Source: CAVORD01 sp963698535 (GTDB lineage Bacteria; Bacteroidota; Bacteroidia; Bacteroidales; VadinHA17). Taken from it: a stretch of DNA of 64,000 nucleotides. Shown here one piece after another: positions 35,660-45,865 of the stretch. Numbering within the stretch: position 1 is the first letter of the stretch; each line of letters begins with the position of its first letter. A program made the position numbers and the translations under genes. The notes beneath the pieces are model-generated. The model did not search any database and had not been told where the DNA came from. It saw only the letters and a program-made list of their open reading frames with translations. The DNA lies in the NCBI GenBank assembly GCA_963698535.1, contig CAVORD010000001.1:1922001-1986000 (forward strand), in the 5' to 3' direction.

Positions 35660-37357
35660 ATGAACAACGAATCAACAAAAGAGGGAGCAGGGGCACCGGT
35701 CAATTTTATTGAACAGATAATTATTGACGATCTTAAGGAGGGAAAGAATGGAGGGACTCTAGTTACCCGATTCCCGCCGGAACCAAACGGATACCTCCAT
35801 ATTGGTCATGCCAAGGCTATATGCCTCGATTTCGGAATGGCCCAAAAACACGGTGGTAAATGCAATCTTCGTTTCGATGATACCAATCCGGAAAAAGAAG
35901 ACGTTGAGTATGTTGACTCAATAAAAGAAGATATTAACTGGCTGGGATTCACCTGGGACGATCGTGAGTTTTATGCCTCCGACTACTTCGGGCGACTGTT
36001 TGAATTCGCCGTTGAACTTATAAACAAAGGAGCAGCATATGTCGATGATCAGCCGGCAGAAGAGATCTCCAGACAGAAAGGCACACCGGATAAGCCGGGG
36101 ATTGAAAGTCCCTACCGCGAACGCCCTGCAGGGGAAAGTCTCGATCTATTCATGAGAATGAATGCCGGTGAATTCAAGGAGGGAAGCCGTGTTTTAAGGG
36201 CTAAGGTCGATATGAGATCACCTAACATGCACATGCGTGATCCGATTATTTACCGCATCCTCGACACACCTCATCACCGTACAGGAACGAAATGGAAGGT
36301 ATACCCCATGTACGATTTTGCCCACGGGCAGTCCGATTTTTTTGAAGGTGTGACACACTCTCTTTGTACTCTCGAATTCGAAGTTCACCGTCCGCTATAC
36401 GACTGGTTCGTCGACCATCTTAAGGATAGTGACTACAGACCACGCCAGATCGAATTCAACAGGCTTAACCTGACATACACTGTTATGAGCAAGAGGAAAC
36501 TCCTCGAACTTGTAAAAGGGAAACTGGTAACCGGATGGGATGATCCGCGCATGCCTACACTGTGCGGATTGAGACGAAGAGGCTTCACCCCTGAGTCGAT
36601 AAGAAATTTTGTGGACCTTATCGGTTATACCAAGGTTGAAGCAATTAACGATATCTCTCTGCTTGAATATGCAGTAAGAGAGGACCTTAATAAAAAAGCC
36701 CCCAGGGTTTTTGGGGTACTTGATCCCGTTAAGCTCATTATAACTAATTATCCTGAAGGCAAAAGCGAGGAGGTTGAGATAATAAATAATCCTGAGGATG
36801 AATCGATGGGATCACGTATGGTTCCGTTCAGCAGGGAGATCTTCATTGAAAGAGATGATTTCATGGTCAGCCCGCCCCCTAAATATTTCAGGCTCTTCCC
36901 CGGTGGTGAAGTGAGGTTGAAAGGAGCATATATAATAAGGTGTACCGATGTTATAACAGACAGTACAAGCGGTGAGGTTTCGGAGATACACTGCACCTAC
37001 GATCCGGAAACTATCAGCGGCGGACCCAATTCAGGCAAGAAGGTAAAGGGAACCCTGCACTGGGTTTCGGCACTTCATGCCGTTAATGCTGAAGTGAGGC
37101 TGTACGACAGATTGTTTAGTTGTGAGGACCCGCTGGATGACAGGGATGCCGATTACAAAGATTTTCTCAATCCGGAATCATTGAAGGTGCTGAATAACTG
37201 CAAGCTGGAGCCGTCACTGGCTAATGCCAACCCTCTTTTTGGTTATCAGTTCCAGCGTCTGGGATACTTCTGTGCCGACCCCGATTCAACAGCTGAAAAA
37301 CCTGTTTTCAACAGAACCGTTTCTTTGAAGGATACCTGGTCGAAGATGAGCAAGTAA
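35660..37357 (+). CDS. glnS: Glutaminyl-tRNA synthetase
   Basis: 565 residues, class I synthetase. HIGH motif in FPPEPNGYLHIGHAKAICLD (about 41-60) and KMSKS-type VMSKRKLLELV (about 275-285), plus the Gln-specific DFAHGQSDFFEGVTHSLCTLEF. The C-terminal anticodon-binding beta-barrels (about 340-560) are complete. Having GlnRS means direct charging of tRNA-Gln rather than the GatCAB route. A tRNA-Gln(CUG) lies 1.6 kb downstream on the same strand. Confidence 0.97.
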   Translation: MNNESTKEGAGAPVNFIEQIIIDDLKEGKNGGTLVTRFPPEPNGYLHIGHAKAICLDFGMAQKHGGKCNLRFDDTNPEKEDVEYVDSIKEDINWLGFTWDDREFYASDYFGRLFEFAVELINKGAAYVDDQPAEEISRQKGTPDKPGIESPYRERPAGESLDLFMRMNAGEFKEGSRVLRAKVDMRSPNMHMRDPIIYRILDTPHHRTGTKWKVYPMYDFAHGQSDFFEGVTHSLCTLEFEVHRPLYDWFVDHLKDSDYRPRQIEFNRLNLTYTVMSKRKLLELVKGKLVTGWDDPRMPTLCGLRRRGFTPESIRNFVDLIGYTKVEAINDISLLEYAVREDLNKKAPRVFGVLDPVKLIITNYPEGKSEEVEIINNPEDESMGSRMVPFSREIFIERDDFMVSPPPKYFRLFPGGEVRLKGAYIIRCTDVITDSTSGEVSEIHCTYDPETISGGPNSGKKVKGTLHWVSALHAVNAEVRLYDRLFSCEDPLDDRDADYKDFLNPESLKVLNNCKLEPSLANANPLFGYQFQRLGYFCADPDSTAEKPVFNRTVSLKDTWSKMSK

Positions 37358-37434
37358 CAAAAATTGCATCTGGCACTCTTTTTGTGGCTTTTATCTGTGT
37401 CGTTAATTTTTTGTTTAACCTAAAACCCGGCGAA

Positions 37435-38844
37435 ATGAAACGATCTCTCATTTTCTTCCGAATAATATTGGTTTCCCTTGCCGTTATGGCGATCTCCGCA
37501 TGTGAGAAAACCGACATTAAAGATAATCGCGACGGTGTGGCCGAGTTCTCAATGAACATGCAGGCCGATGCCTCTTCTCTTAAGTCGGCCATGGCTTCCG
37601 ACAGTACAAAACTTTCATTCCAGATACTTCTTTCTGTAGAGGATATGCAGGGTAAGCCCGTTCTTACCGATGAGATGATTCCCCTCTATGCGTTCGGATC
37701 AGGATTCATAAGTGAAAGCGTCAAGCTCCTTCCTGGAGAATACAATCTTACCAAATTCATTGTTATAGATCCTTCCGGTGTTGCCGTATTTGCCTCTCCT
37801 TTGAAGGATTCTCCTCTTGCCTATCTGGTATTGAATCCACTGCCGCTTAAATTTAAAATTCAGAGCGACAAGGTGACCCGCATTGTACCCGAGGTACTGC
37901 CTGTTAACAACCAGTCGCCCGACAAATTCGGATATGCAAGCTTTGGGATTCAGATAATAAAGCCTCTGAGTTTTTATGTCCTCTGCTTTCTCGACAATCC
38001 ACTTATTATGGCTCCTACGCAGATAACAGACGCCAAACTAACGATTATTGCACAGGACGGGTGGCACTACAGCTTCTACCTTGAAAGGACAATAAATCAT
38101 ATAATAATAAGAGGCGGTTCACAAACATATAAGTTCATTCTCGAAAAGGAGGGATATGATACACAAACATTCCTTTTCCCAGCCGAGAAACTTATTGCTA
38201 CGACCAAAGAGAATCCGCTCACTCTTAAAATTCCGTGGGGGCCGGGATCAAACAACATGCTCGTTCTGCAACCCGGACCGGAAGCAGGTATAGATGCCAT
38301 GATAAGCAACCTTGATCCTGAAAAAAATTTCGGAGCTCACAAGTTCTTCGAGGCTACATTCATCTCGGAGCCTGTTCTTACGGTAATGCGATCGAACAGA
38401 AGCCTGATCATGTTCGACAGAAGCCAGTTGCCAAAATCGGCAATAATTAAAAAAGTGGTGTTAACCCTTTATTATGCACCAACCCTTACCACCGACAGTA
38501 TTACCCTGCCCCCATCCGGCAGCAGCTACCCTGTGCCAATGGTAGGTGGTGTCCTGCAGCAGGTAGTCGAGCAATGGGAAGAGGATAAAGTAACCTGGGC
38601 CACTCAGCCAAAGAGCATCGTAGCCAATCAGGTATTCGTACCAAGGATAAGCACAAACAATAAATTTGTAGATGTTGATGTGACAACTCTTTTTGTTCCG
38701 GTACAGGAGATCGCTGCTCCAAATTGGGGCATGTTATTCAAACAATGGCCCGACAACAGCTTCTATGGGCTGAGATTCGCATCAAGTGACTATCCGGTGC
38801 CTGAAATGAGGCCCAAATTGACTATTTTCTATTCGCTTTTTTAA
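37435..38844 (+). CDS. Lipoprotein with C-terminal DNRLRE domain
   Basis: 469 residues from the ATG at 37435, which gives a lipobox (MAISAC, about 17-22); an in-frame ATG at 37384 would put 17 residues before it. The N-terminal half (about 30-270) is beta-rich, with SGFISESVKLLPGEYNLTKFIV resembling surface-protein domains of the DUF4382 type, but this is not certain. The C-terminal part (about 300-469) matches the DNRLRE domain (SLIMFDRSQLPKSAIIKKVVL, VVEQWEEDKVTWATQP, FYGLRFASSDYP). It is probably a surface-anchored beta-solenoid-type protein. Followed by a strong terminator. Confidence 0.75.
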   Translation: MKRSLIFFRIILVSLAVMAISACEKTDIKDNRDGVAEFSMNMQADASSLKSAMASDSTKLSFQILLSVEDMQGKPVLTDEMIPLYAFGSGFISESVKLLPGEYNLTKFIVIDPSGVAVFASPLKDSPLAYLVLNPLPLKFKIQSDKVTRIVPEVLPVNNQSPDKFGYASFGIQIIKPLSFYVLCFLDNPLIMAPTQITDAKLTIIAQDGWHYSFYLERTINHIIIRGGSQTYKFILEKEGYDTQTFLFPAEKLIATTKENPLTLKIPWGPGSNNMLVLQPGPEAGIDAMISNLDPEKNFGAHKFFEATFISEPVLTVMRSNRSLIMFDRSQLPKSAIIKKVVLTLYYAPTLTTDSITLPPSGSSYPVPMVGGVLQQVVEQWEEDKVTWATQPKSIVANQVFVPRISTNNKFVDVDVTTLFVPVQEIAAPNWGMLFKQWPDNSFYGLRFASSDYPVPEMRPKLTIFYSLF

Positions 38845-38861
38845 ATAACAACCTCTCACGA

Positions 38862-38894
38862 AAGGGCAATGTTTTAATCATTGCCCTTTTTTTT
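38862..38894 (+). terminator. Rho-independent terminator
   Basis: Stem AAGGGCAATG / CATTGCCCTT, 7-nt loop, then a run of eight T residues. Confidence 0.93.
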
Positions 38895-38948
38895 GCTCTT
38901 TCATTATCTATTGTGACCAAAGCCCTCTGTTTTTATCTTCTAATTTTC

Positions 38949-38956
38949 TATATTTG
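38949..38956 (+). promoter_or_regulatory. -7 element of tRNA-Gln
   Basis: TATATTTG, 11 nt before the tRNA 5' end, a typical spacing for a tRNA promoter. The -33 box is poor. Confidence 0.6.
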
Positions 38957-38967
38957 CCACCTGAAAT

Positions 38968-39040
38968 TGTCCCGTGGTGTAATTGGCAACACGTCTGATT
39001 CTGGATCAGAAGAGTTCAGGTTCGAGACCTGACGGGACAA
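38968..39040 (+). tRNA. tRNA-Gln (anticodon CUG)
   Basis: 73 nt. Acceptor stem TGTCCCG / CGGGACA, anticodon arm TCTGA-TTCTGGA-TCAGA with anticodon CTG, and T-arm CAGG-TTCGAGA-CCTG. The discriminator is A. No encoded CCA. Confidence 0.95.
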
Positions 39041-39087
39041 CAAAAAGAGTGAGTGAGAGAGCGAGAGCGAGCAACTCACTCTTTTTG
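39041..39087 (+). terminator. tRNA-Gln terminator-like hairpin
   Basis: CAAAAAGAGTGAGT (39041-39054) pairs perfectly with ACTCACTCTTTTTG (39074-39087), ending in five T residues. Confidence 0.8.
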
Positions 39088-39172
39088 TTCTCAAAACTCA
39101 CACTCACTCTCACACTCACACTGACTTCGCCCGGGCTCGTCCTCCGCCGCAGGTATGAACAAGGCAGAGGCT

Positions 39173-39639
39173 ATTCACCCCCTCCGGGGCTGGCTTTCAT
39201 TGTCATGACATTTACCACAGGTGGGACTGTGGCTATTTCTGTATGACCCCTCCGGGGTCAACTTCTGTGTTCCCATCATGGGTATATTTCAAATTCCTCA
39301 ACGGCATCTCCAGCGATAATGTGACTGCTTTCTAATCACACTAAAACACTCTACCCATCAACTGTGTCTTACCGGGGTCAACTACAATGTTATCCTAAAG
39401 GTCTATTTCAAATTTCTGACTCGCATCACCAGCTATACTGTGACTGTTTTCTAAATACCTCACCACGTTCTCCCTTTCATTCGGGACCATCCGGAGTCAA
39501 TTCTTTGCACTTCAGCCATTCCATCTGTCATAACAATTACGATAAACCCCGGAGGGGTTGTCAAAACAATAGCCACGGGTAACACCCGTGGTGGTCAAGC
39601 ACAAAACGCCACCCACAGCCCCGGAGGGGTTGAATAATT
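39173..39639. repeat. Left repeat arm (467 bp)
   Basis: Starts at ATTCACCCCCTCCGGGGCTG and ends at CAGCCCCGGAGGGGTTGAAT. Inside are further hairpin words: GACCCCTCCGGGGTC, CCACAGGTGGGACTGTGG, AACCCCGGAGGGGTT and CCACGGGTAACACCCGTGG. Nearly identical to the right arm apart from a 120-bp tandem duplication there and scattered substitutions. Confidence 0.9.
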
Positions 39640-39679
39640 TTTACTAAATTAGAGTTGTCTCACTGTAATATTAAGCATC

Positions 39680-40132
39680 ATGTCAACATATACCAGAATA
39701 CTTTACCAACTAGTTTTTGGTAGTAAAGACTACACTGCATTCCTAATGCCTTCCAACCAAGACATCCTTTTCAAATATATTGCCGGGGTTTTAAAGAATA
39801 AGTCTTGCTATCCATATATTGTTGGCGGGTATAAAAACCACATTCATATTATTTTTGATCTTCACCCTTCTTCTGCCCTTTCGGATTTAATAAGAGACCT
39901 CAAGAGATCATCTTCCGATATGATGAAAAACCGTGAAGTTGATTTTCAGGAATTCCCTGGGTGGCAGGTTGGATATGGTGCTTTTACATATTCTTCTAAT
40001 TCTCTTAGGAACCTTATAAATTATGTAAGTAATCAGGAGGTCCATCATATGAAGGAGAGCTATAAGGAAGAGTTAACTAAACTCTGCATCGAAAATGGCG
40101 TCCAATTTAACGAAGATTACTTGCTTACCTGA
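39680..40132 (+). CDS. Y1 (IS200-like / RAYT-related) transposase
   Basis: 150 residues of the Y1_Tnp family. The HUH metal motif is GGYKNHIHIIFDLHP (about 53-67) and the catalytic tyrosine probably lies in RNLINYVSNQEVHHM (about 112-126). Length and single-domain form match IS200/IS605 TnpA proteins, which move single-stranded DNA by recognising hairpins at element ends. No tnpB or iscB gene is present. The palindrome-rich repeats on both sides are its likely substrates. Unlike the RAYT at 18164, it lacks the NPVKAG C-terminus. Confidence 0.9.
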   Translation: MSTYTRILYQLVFGSKDYTAFLMPSNQDILFKYIAGVLKNKSCYPYIVGGYKNHIHIIFDLHPSSALSDLIRDLKRSSSDMMKNREVDFQEFPGWQVGYGAFTYSSNSLRNLINYVSNQEVHHMKESYKEELTKLCIENGVQFNEDYLLT

Positions 40133-40137
40133 CTCCT

Positions 40138-40724
40138 ATTCACCCCCTCCGGGGCTGGATTTCATTATTATGATACTTACCACAGGTGGGACTGTGGCTA
40201 TTTCTGTATGACCCCTCCGGGGTCAACTTCTGTGTTTCCATCATAGGTATATTTCAAATTCCTGAACAGTATCTCCAGCTATAATGTGACTGCTTTCTAA
40301 TCACACTACAATATTCTCCCCATCAACAGCGTCTCACCGGGGTCAACTTCTGTGTTTCCATCATAGGTATATTTCAAATTCCTGAACAGCATCTCCAGCT
40401 ATAATGTGACTGCTTTCTAATCACACTACAATATTCTCCCCATCAACAGCGTCTCACCGGGGTCAACTACAATGTTATCCTAAAGGTCTATTTCAAATTT
40501 CTGACTCGCATCACCAGCTATACTGTGACTGTTTTCTAAATACCTCACCACGTTCTCCCTTTCATTCGGGACCATCCGGAGTCAATTCTTTGCACCTCCG
40601 CGATTCCATCTGTCATAACAATTACGATAAACCCCGGAGGGGTTGTTAAAACAATAGCCACGGGTAACACCCGTGGTGGTCAAGCACAAAACGCCACCCA
40701 CAGCCCCGGAGGGGTTGAATAATT
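40138..40724. repeat. Right repeat arm (587 bp, with internal duplication)
   Basis: Same start and end motifs as the left arm (40144-40157 and 40701-40714). It differs by an extra 120-bp copy in the middle and a few base changes, e.g. GGATTTCATTATTATGATAC where the left arm has GGCTTTCATTGTCATGACAT. Confidence 0.9.
40219..40458. repeat. 120-bp tandem duplication inside the right arm
   Basis: Two nearly identical 120-bp units beginning CCGGGGTCAACTTCTGTGTT and GGGGTCAACTTC at 40219 and 40339; only one is present in the left arm. Confidence 0.9.
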
Positions 40725-40794
40725 TGATGAACCGAAGCCTGTAACGCTGGCTGAGCTCATGAGACCCGAAGGTTCGAATACTCTGACAATCTGA

Positions 40795-42296
40795 TCAATC
40801 CCCGATTATTGCCAGAAATGTCTTAATACCATTGATAAGGTTCCACATCCTCAGATTCTCGTTGGGAGCATGCTGATTATTATCGTTATTCACGACCGGG
40901 ACTATCACCGCCGGAATTTTCAGTCCTGTTATAAATGGTGACACAGGCACCGATCCTCCCATTATACGGATAAGAACAGGTTCCTCTCCAAGCCCACGGG
41001 TCAATGTACTTGTCAGCCAAAGCGCCTGTTCTGAACCTGGATCTGTCCTGAACGGTAGTGTTATCCCACCGATATCCATCCTCACGATCCTTGACTTGCT
41101 CATCCTCTCCTCTTCGGTCGGATCCCTGTCAATGACATAATACCCTTTTTGTTGCATAAACTGTTTTATCAACCCCGCCAGTCTTATTGGATCGCTCTCC
41201 GGTACAAGCCTCACATCTATTGCAGCGACTGCTCTTGCCGGCACAATTGTACGTGCCCTGTTTCCTGTTTCCGCACTCTCAAGACCACGCACATTAAGGG
41301 ATGGGTACTGAAGAGACTCCTGATAAAAAGATCCAACCTTCTCCGGCTCTGCAATGCCTATAATCTTTCTGATTTCAACCTCATCATCCGGAACCTTTTT
41401 CATCATAGCCATATCGGACGGAGAAAAGGTGATGCCATCATAATAGCCTGGTATCAAAACCCTCCCTCCTTCATCCTTCATCGATGCAAGCAACTCTGCA
41501 AGCATAAACCCGGGATTGGGTGCATAGTTGCCGTAGTGTCCGCTGTGCTGGTCGCTGCGCGGTCCGAAGGTCGTCAGATCAATTCTCATATTACCCCGAC
41601 AGCCAAATACCACTGTTGGCTTTTCTGACATATGCAGGGGACCATCACCTACTATTAACAGATCGGCTGAAAACCGGTCTCTGTACTTTTCTACTGCCTC
41701 AGGCAGCTGCCGCGAACCCTTCTCTTCCTCTCCATCCAGAATAACCTTTATATTTACCTTCACACCGTTTTTCTCCTTTTCCGCCATATCGATGGCCGAA
41801 AGAAGCATAACTATCGGTCCCTTGTCATCGGAGCCGGACCTTCCGAATATTCTCAGCTCCGGGTCAATATTGTCCTTCAATACTTCCCATGGCACAATAG
41901 AATAGCCATTGTCCCCCTTCTTCTTAAGGACTGCTTTGTAAGGGCTCTCCTGCGACCATTCAGCAGGGTCGACAGGCTGACCGTCGAAGTGCATATAGAA
42001 GAGTATTGTTCGCTTTGCTCCTTTATAGGATCTGCTGGCGTAGAAGAGCGGAGTTCCCGTAGTAGGAAGAACTTCTGTCGCAAATCCCCTTCTGCCAAAA
42101 GCCTCACTTAAGCCATACAATGTTCTGGGTAATATCTATCCGTGTTTAACGCATCGTTCGGGATTGCCATAAAGGACCTTAACTCTTCAAGTGCAGATGG
42201 CAGATATTCCTTTACCGTAAGCTCTCTCTTCGTATTCTGACAGATACCCGTTAATGACAAGATTAAAATGAACGAAATTGAAAGTACCATTTTCAT
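40795..42296 (-). CDS. M20 family dipeptidase/carboxypeptidase, exported, with frameshift near the N-terminus
   Basis: The first frame (from ATG 42296) has a signal peptide (MKMVLSISFILILSLTGICQ) and the start of the catalytic domain; the second, from about 42115, carries the rest. Zinc-site motifs: ILFYMHFDGQPVDPAEW, FGRSGSDDKGPIVMLLSAI, VILDGEEEKGSRQLPEAV, plus a dimerisation-domain segment. Removing two single bases (the T in AGATATT and an A in CTTAAGT, both near 42115-42145) restores DRITQNIVWLSEAFGRRGF and a 499-residue protein. Probably a periplasmic dipeptidase. It is not closely similar to the M20 amidohydrolase at 16 kb. Confidence 0.88.
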
Positions 42297-42715
42297 ATTT
42301 GTGACTCTTTAAATTACAGGTTACAATATAGAATATTTTACGTCAGCAGATCCCTCCATTCAGCCTCTGTATCACACCTAAAACCATAAACGGCACTTCT
42401 GTTTGTAATATCTGATATTCAAGTGACCTACGGATAATTTATTAATCTGTTTCCCTTTAGTGAAAGATGGGTATTAGAAAAAGGAGATTAAAAAGAGATT
42501 AAAAAATGATTTTTTTCGTCAGTGAGAAGAGTAAAATTGTGGATTTTTCGCCTGTTTTTCAATTTAACCATAGTGTTATATCTCTGTATATCTGTGTTTT
42601 AGATTTTAGGGGTATGTGTTTTAAAAGATAGTGTGCTCCATTGGACTCAATGCATACATTAGGCCATTATTTTGATATTAAACTTAAACCCAAAAACTAA
42701 CCAAAATTGTTTTGT
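42297..42715. other. Gene-free divergent promoter region
   Basis: AT-rich stretch between the M20 gene (minus) and susC (plus). I see no regulator gene, hairpin or repeat, only poly-A/poly-T tracts around 42475-42520. Confidence 0.5.
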
Positions 42716-45700
42716 ATGAAAAAGATCTTATCTCTTTTTGTACTGTTTGTAATGATAGCCACAATGGCTGTTGCCCAGACGGTACAGATTACGGGTACTG
42801 TCACAAGCGCTGATGATGGCTTGGCATTACCTGGTGTTTCTGTAATTGTAAAAGGGACCACGGTTGGTTCAATTACCGATGCAAAAGGTATGTTTACAAT
42901 TAATGCTCCTCAAAGTGGAACAACACTGGTTCTTTCATTTATTGGAATGAAGACTACTGAAGTTCTTATAGAAGGAAGAACAAGGATCGATGTTGTAATG
43001 GAAACCGATCTGCTTAAGATGGACGAAGTGATTGTTGTGGCATTTGGTACTTCCAAGAAAAGTGCGTTCACAGGTTCTGCAGCACAGATTAATTCAGAAA
43101 AAATCGAAGCCCGTCCTATAACAAACATAAACAGGGCCATTGAAGGTTCTGCTCCTGGTATCCAGATGACATCAGGTGGTGGTGAGCCAGGTTCCTCAGG
43201 TGATGTTCGTATCCGCGGATTCGGATCAATAAATGCCTCAAGCTCACCTCTGTATGTTGTTGACGGCTCTCCTTATTCAGGAAGTATTTCCAACCTTAAC
43301 CTCAACGATGTTGAGAGCATTTCAGTACTTAAGGATGCAGCAACCACTGCCCTTTATGGTGCAAGAGCTGCTAACGGGGTTATTCTTGTAACCACCAAGA
43401 AAGGTACCAGAGACAGAAATGAAGTTCAGTTCAGAGCTTCACAGGGCTACTCCGGTAGGGCTATTCCTGAATTTGACAGGGTAGGACCAAATGATTATAT
43501 GTCGCTGATGTGGGAATCCTACAGGAACTCCATGCACTACTCAGGAACATATGCTTTGGATGTAGCCGGACAGAGAGCTTCGGACCTGGTACCTGGTGTA
43601 TCTGGTATCGTAGATCTTCTTATGCATAACCCTTACAACCTTCCTAACGATCAGCTTCTTGATCCTGTTACAGGAGCATTGAACCCTGCTGCTGAACTCC
43701 GTTACAAGGAAGACCTTGACTGGGTTTCTCCGATCATGCAGACAGGTAAGCGTTCAGACTATAACCTTACAATGTCCGGTGGTACCAACAGAAGTGATTA
43801 TTATGTTTCTCTTGGTTACCTGAAAGATGATGGCTTCCTTATTAAGACCAACCTCGACAGGGTATCAGGTCGTATCAATGTTAATGCTCAGCCTCGTGAT
43901 TTCATCAGAACAGGTCTGAACCTTACAGCAAATATGAGTAACTCAAATTACTCGTCAACAGGAAGCAGCACAGGTTATGTTAACCCGTTCTTCTTTACAA
44001 GAACAATTGGACCGATCTATCCTGTTCATCTCCATGATCCTGCTACAGGTGATTATATCCTGGACGCTGCAGGCAATAAGATCCTCGGTTATGCTGACCC
44101 ACGTGGTCCAAGTGCACACAGTGGAAGACATGTCATTGCTGAGACTCTCTGGAATGACTTTCTTTATAAGAGAAACGTATTCGGTGCAAGAAGTTATGTT
44201 GACATTATGTTCCTCGATGGTTTCAAATTCACCATTAACGGAAGCGTTGACGTAACAGCATACAACCAGACAGGTTTCGAAAATAAATTTGTAGGTGACG
44301 GTGCTCCGGGTGGAAGAGGTCGCAGAACCAACAGTTTAACCACCTCAAAATCATTCAACGAACTCCTTACCTATAATAAGTCGTTTGGAAAGCATAGTAT
44401 TGAATTCCTTGCTGGTCATGAAAACTATGACTATTCATACAGTTATTTCTATTCAATGCGTACAGGTGTGATCGTTGACGGTATTTCGGAACTGATTAAC
44501 TTTACAACCACCAGTAGCGTAACATCCTACACCGATACCTACAGAACAGAAGGTTTCCTTTCGAGACTTAACTACAACTATGATGGTAAATACTTCCTGT
44601 CAGGATCATATCGTCGTGACGGTTCTTCAAGGTTCTACACTGACAGCCGCTGGGGTGATTTCTACTCAGCCAGTGCAGCATGGAGACTTGATCAGGAAGA
44701 TTTTATCAAGAATATCACCTTCATTGATATGCTTAAAATCAGAAGTTCATATGGTGAAGTAGGTAACGATGCCGGTATTGGTTACTATGCATACCAGGCT
44801 CTTTATAACCTTGGTAATAACAATGCTACCTATCCTGGCTACCTTCAGGCAACTCTGTCCAACAACTCACTTCTATGGGAAGCCAACAGAAGTTTCGATG
44901 TTGGTCTGGAATTTGGTTTCTTCAATAAGGTAAGTGGTTCTGTAGAATATTTCCACAGAATATCAGACAACCTTCTTTTCGATGTTCCACTGCCAGTTTC
45001 CAGCGGTGTCCTCAGTCAGGACCAGAACGTTGGAACGATGTATAACTCAGGTTTAGAATTAGCATTATCATTTAATATTATTAGAAATAATAATTTTTCA
45101 TGGGTACTTGATGTTAATGCAACCACTCTAAAGAATGAAATTACCAAACTACCACAGGAGGAGATCATCTCTGGAACAAAGAAACTGATGGTTGGTCATG
45201 GTATTTATGATTTCTGGCTGCGTACATGGTACGGTGTTGACCCAGCCGACGGTGCAGCTCTCTATGCTGCAAACAATAAGCTTGCTGCAACAGGTATCCG
45301 CTATATTGGTGCAGACACAGTTACCACCGACCAGAACAATGCTCTTTATGAGTATCAAGGAACAGCTATTCCTGATGTTTATGGCTCAATTGCCAATACA
45401 ATCAGTTATAAAGCTTTCACTTTCTCCACTCTGTTTACCTATCAGATCGGTGGTCAGATCTATGATGGTACCTATGCTGCCCTTATGCATGCAGGTAGTT
45501 ATGGAGCAGCCCTTCATACCGATATGCTTCAGAGATGGCAGAAACCTGGTGATGTAACCAATGTACCGCGTCTGGACTATGCTAAAACAACTCCTTTTGG
45601 AGCAGCGAGCAGCAGATGGCTTACAAGTGCATCATTCCTGAACTTCAAATCAGCCAGCTTATCCTATAATCTGCCAAAGAGCATTCTCCAGAAAATAACT

Positions 45701-45853
45701 ATTTCGAATGCAAGAGTTTATGTTAGCGGTGAAAACCTCAAACTATGGAATGCAAGGGTTGGTATGGATACACAACAGGCTTTCAGCGGAACAACATCCA
45801 ATGATTATTCACCTGCACGTACTATTACTTTTGGTATAAATGTTACTTTGTAA
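42716..45853 (+). CDS. SusC/RagA TonB-linked outer-membrane receptor
   Basis: About 1045 residues from the ATG at 42716 (MKKILSLFVLFVMIATMAVA signal peptide); a start at 42707 adds three residues. Carboxypeptidase-like domain (about 22-105, VSVIVKGTTVGSITDAKGMF), TonB plug with the SusC signature (GSAPGIQMTSGGGEPGSSGDVRIRGFGSI and PLYVVDGSPYSG; DAATTALYGARAANGVILVTT), then a 22-strand barrel. It is the transporter half of a SusCD nutrient-import pair, energised through TonB. No glycosidase or peptidase gene is in the same operon, so the substrate is not evident. Confidence 0.95.
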   Translation: MKKILSLFVLFVMIATMAVAQTVQITGTVTSADDGLALPGVSVIVKGTTVGSITDAKGMFTINAPQSGTTLVLSFIGMKTTEVLIEGRTRIDVVMETDLLKMDEVIVVAFGTSKKSAFTGSAAQINSEKIEARPITNINRAIEGSAPGIQMTSGGGEPGSSGDVRIRGFGSINASSSPLYVVDGSPYSGSISNLNLNDVESISVLKDAATTALYGARAANGVILVTTKKGTRDRNEVQFRASQGYSGRAIPEFDRVGPNDYMSLMWESYRNSMHYSGTYALDVAGQRASDLVPGVSGIVDLLMHNPYNLPNDQLLDPVTGALNPAAELRYKEDLDWVSPIMQTGKRSDYNLTMSGGTNRSDYYVSLGYLKDDGFLIKTNLDRVSGRINVNAQPRDFIRTGLNLTANMSNSNYSSTGSSTGYVNPFFFTRTIGPIYPVHLHDPATGDYILDAAGNKILGYADPRGPSAHSGRHVIAETLWNDFLYKRNVFGARSYVDIMFLDGFKFTINGSVDVTAYNQTGFENKFVGDGAPGGRGRRTNSLTTSKSFNELLTYNKSFGKHSIEFLAGHENYDYSYSYFYSMRTGVIVDGISELINFTTTSSVTSYTDTYRTEGFLSRLNYNYDGKYFLSGSYRRDGSSRFYTDSRWGDFYSASAAWRLDQEDFIKNITFIDMLKIRSSYGEVGNDAGIGYYAYQALYNLGNNNATYPGYLQATLSNNSLLWEANRSFDVGLEFGFFNKVSGSVEYFHRISDNLLFDVPLPVSSGVLSQDQNVGTMYNSGLELALSFNIIRNNNFSWVLDVNATTLKNEITKLPQEEIISGTKKLMVGHGIYDFWLRTWYGVDPADGAALYAANNKLAATGIRYIGADTVTTDQNNALYEYQGTAIPDVYGSIANTISYKAFTFSTLFTYQIGGQIYDGTYAALMHAGSYGAALHTDMLQRWQKPGDVTNVPRLDYAKTTPFGAASSRWLTSASFLNFKSASLSYNLPKSILQKITISNARVYVSGENLKLWNARVGMDTQQAFSGTTSNDYSPARTITFGINVTL

Positions 45854-45865
45854 ATATCACTAGAC

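Larger units (their letters stand above)
39171..40724 (+). mobile_element. Y1 transposase enclosed by two long direct repeats
   Basis: A compact unit: direct repeat (39173-39639), Y1 transposase gene (39680-40132), direct repeat (40138-40724). Each arm begins with CCCCTCCGGGGCTG and ends with its exact reverse complement CAGCCCCGGAGGGG, so each arm is itself bounded by 14-bp inverted repeats and could behave as a small non-autonomous element. It is placed between the tRNA-Gln terminator and the M20 dipeptidase gene. No target-site duplication or IS name can be given without a search. Confidence 0.75.

Noticed and set aside
40144..40724. CRISPR or tandem spacer array in the right repeat arm
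   Set aside because: Only one 120-bp duplication is present; the rest is non-repeating apart from hairpin words.
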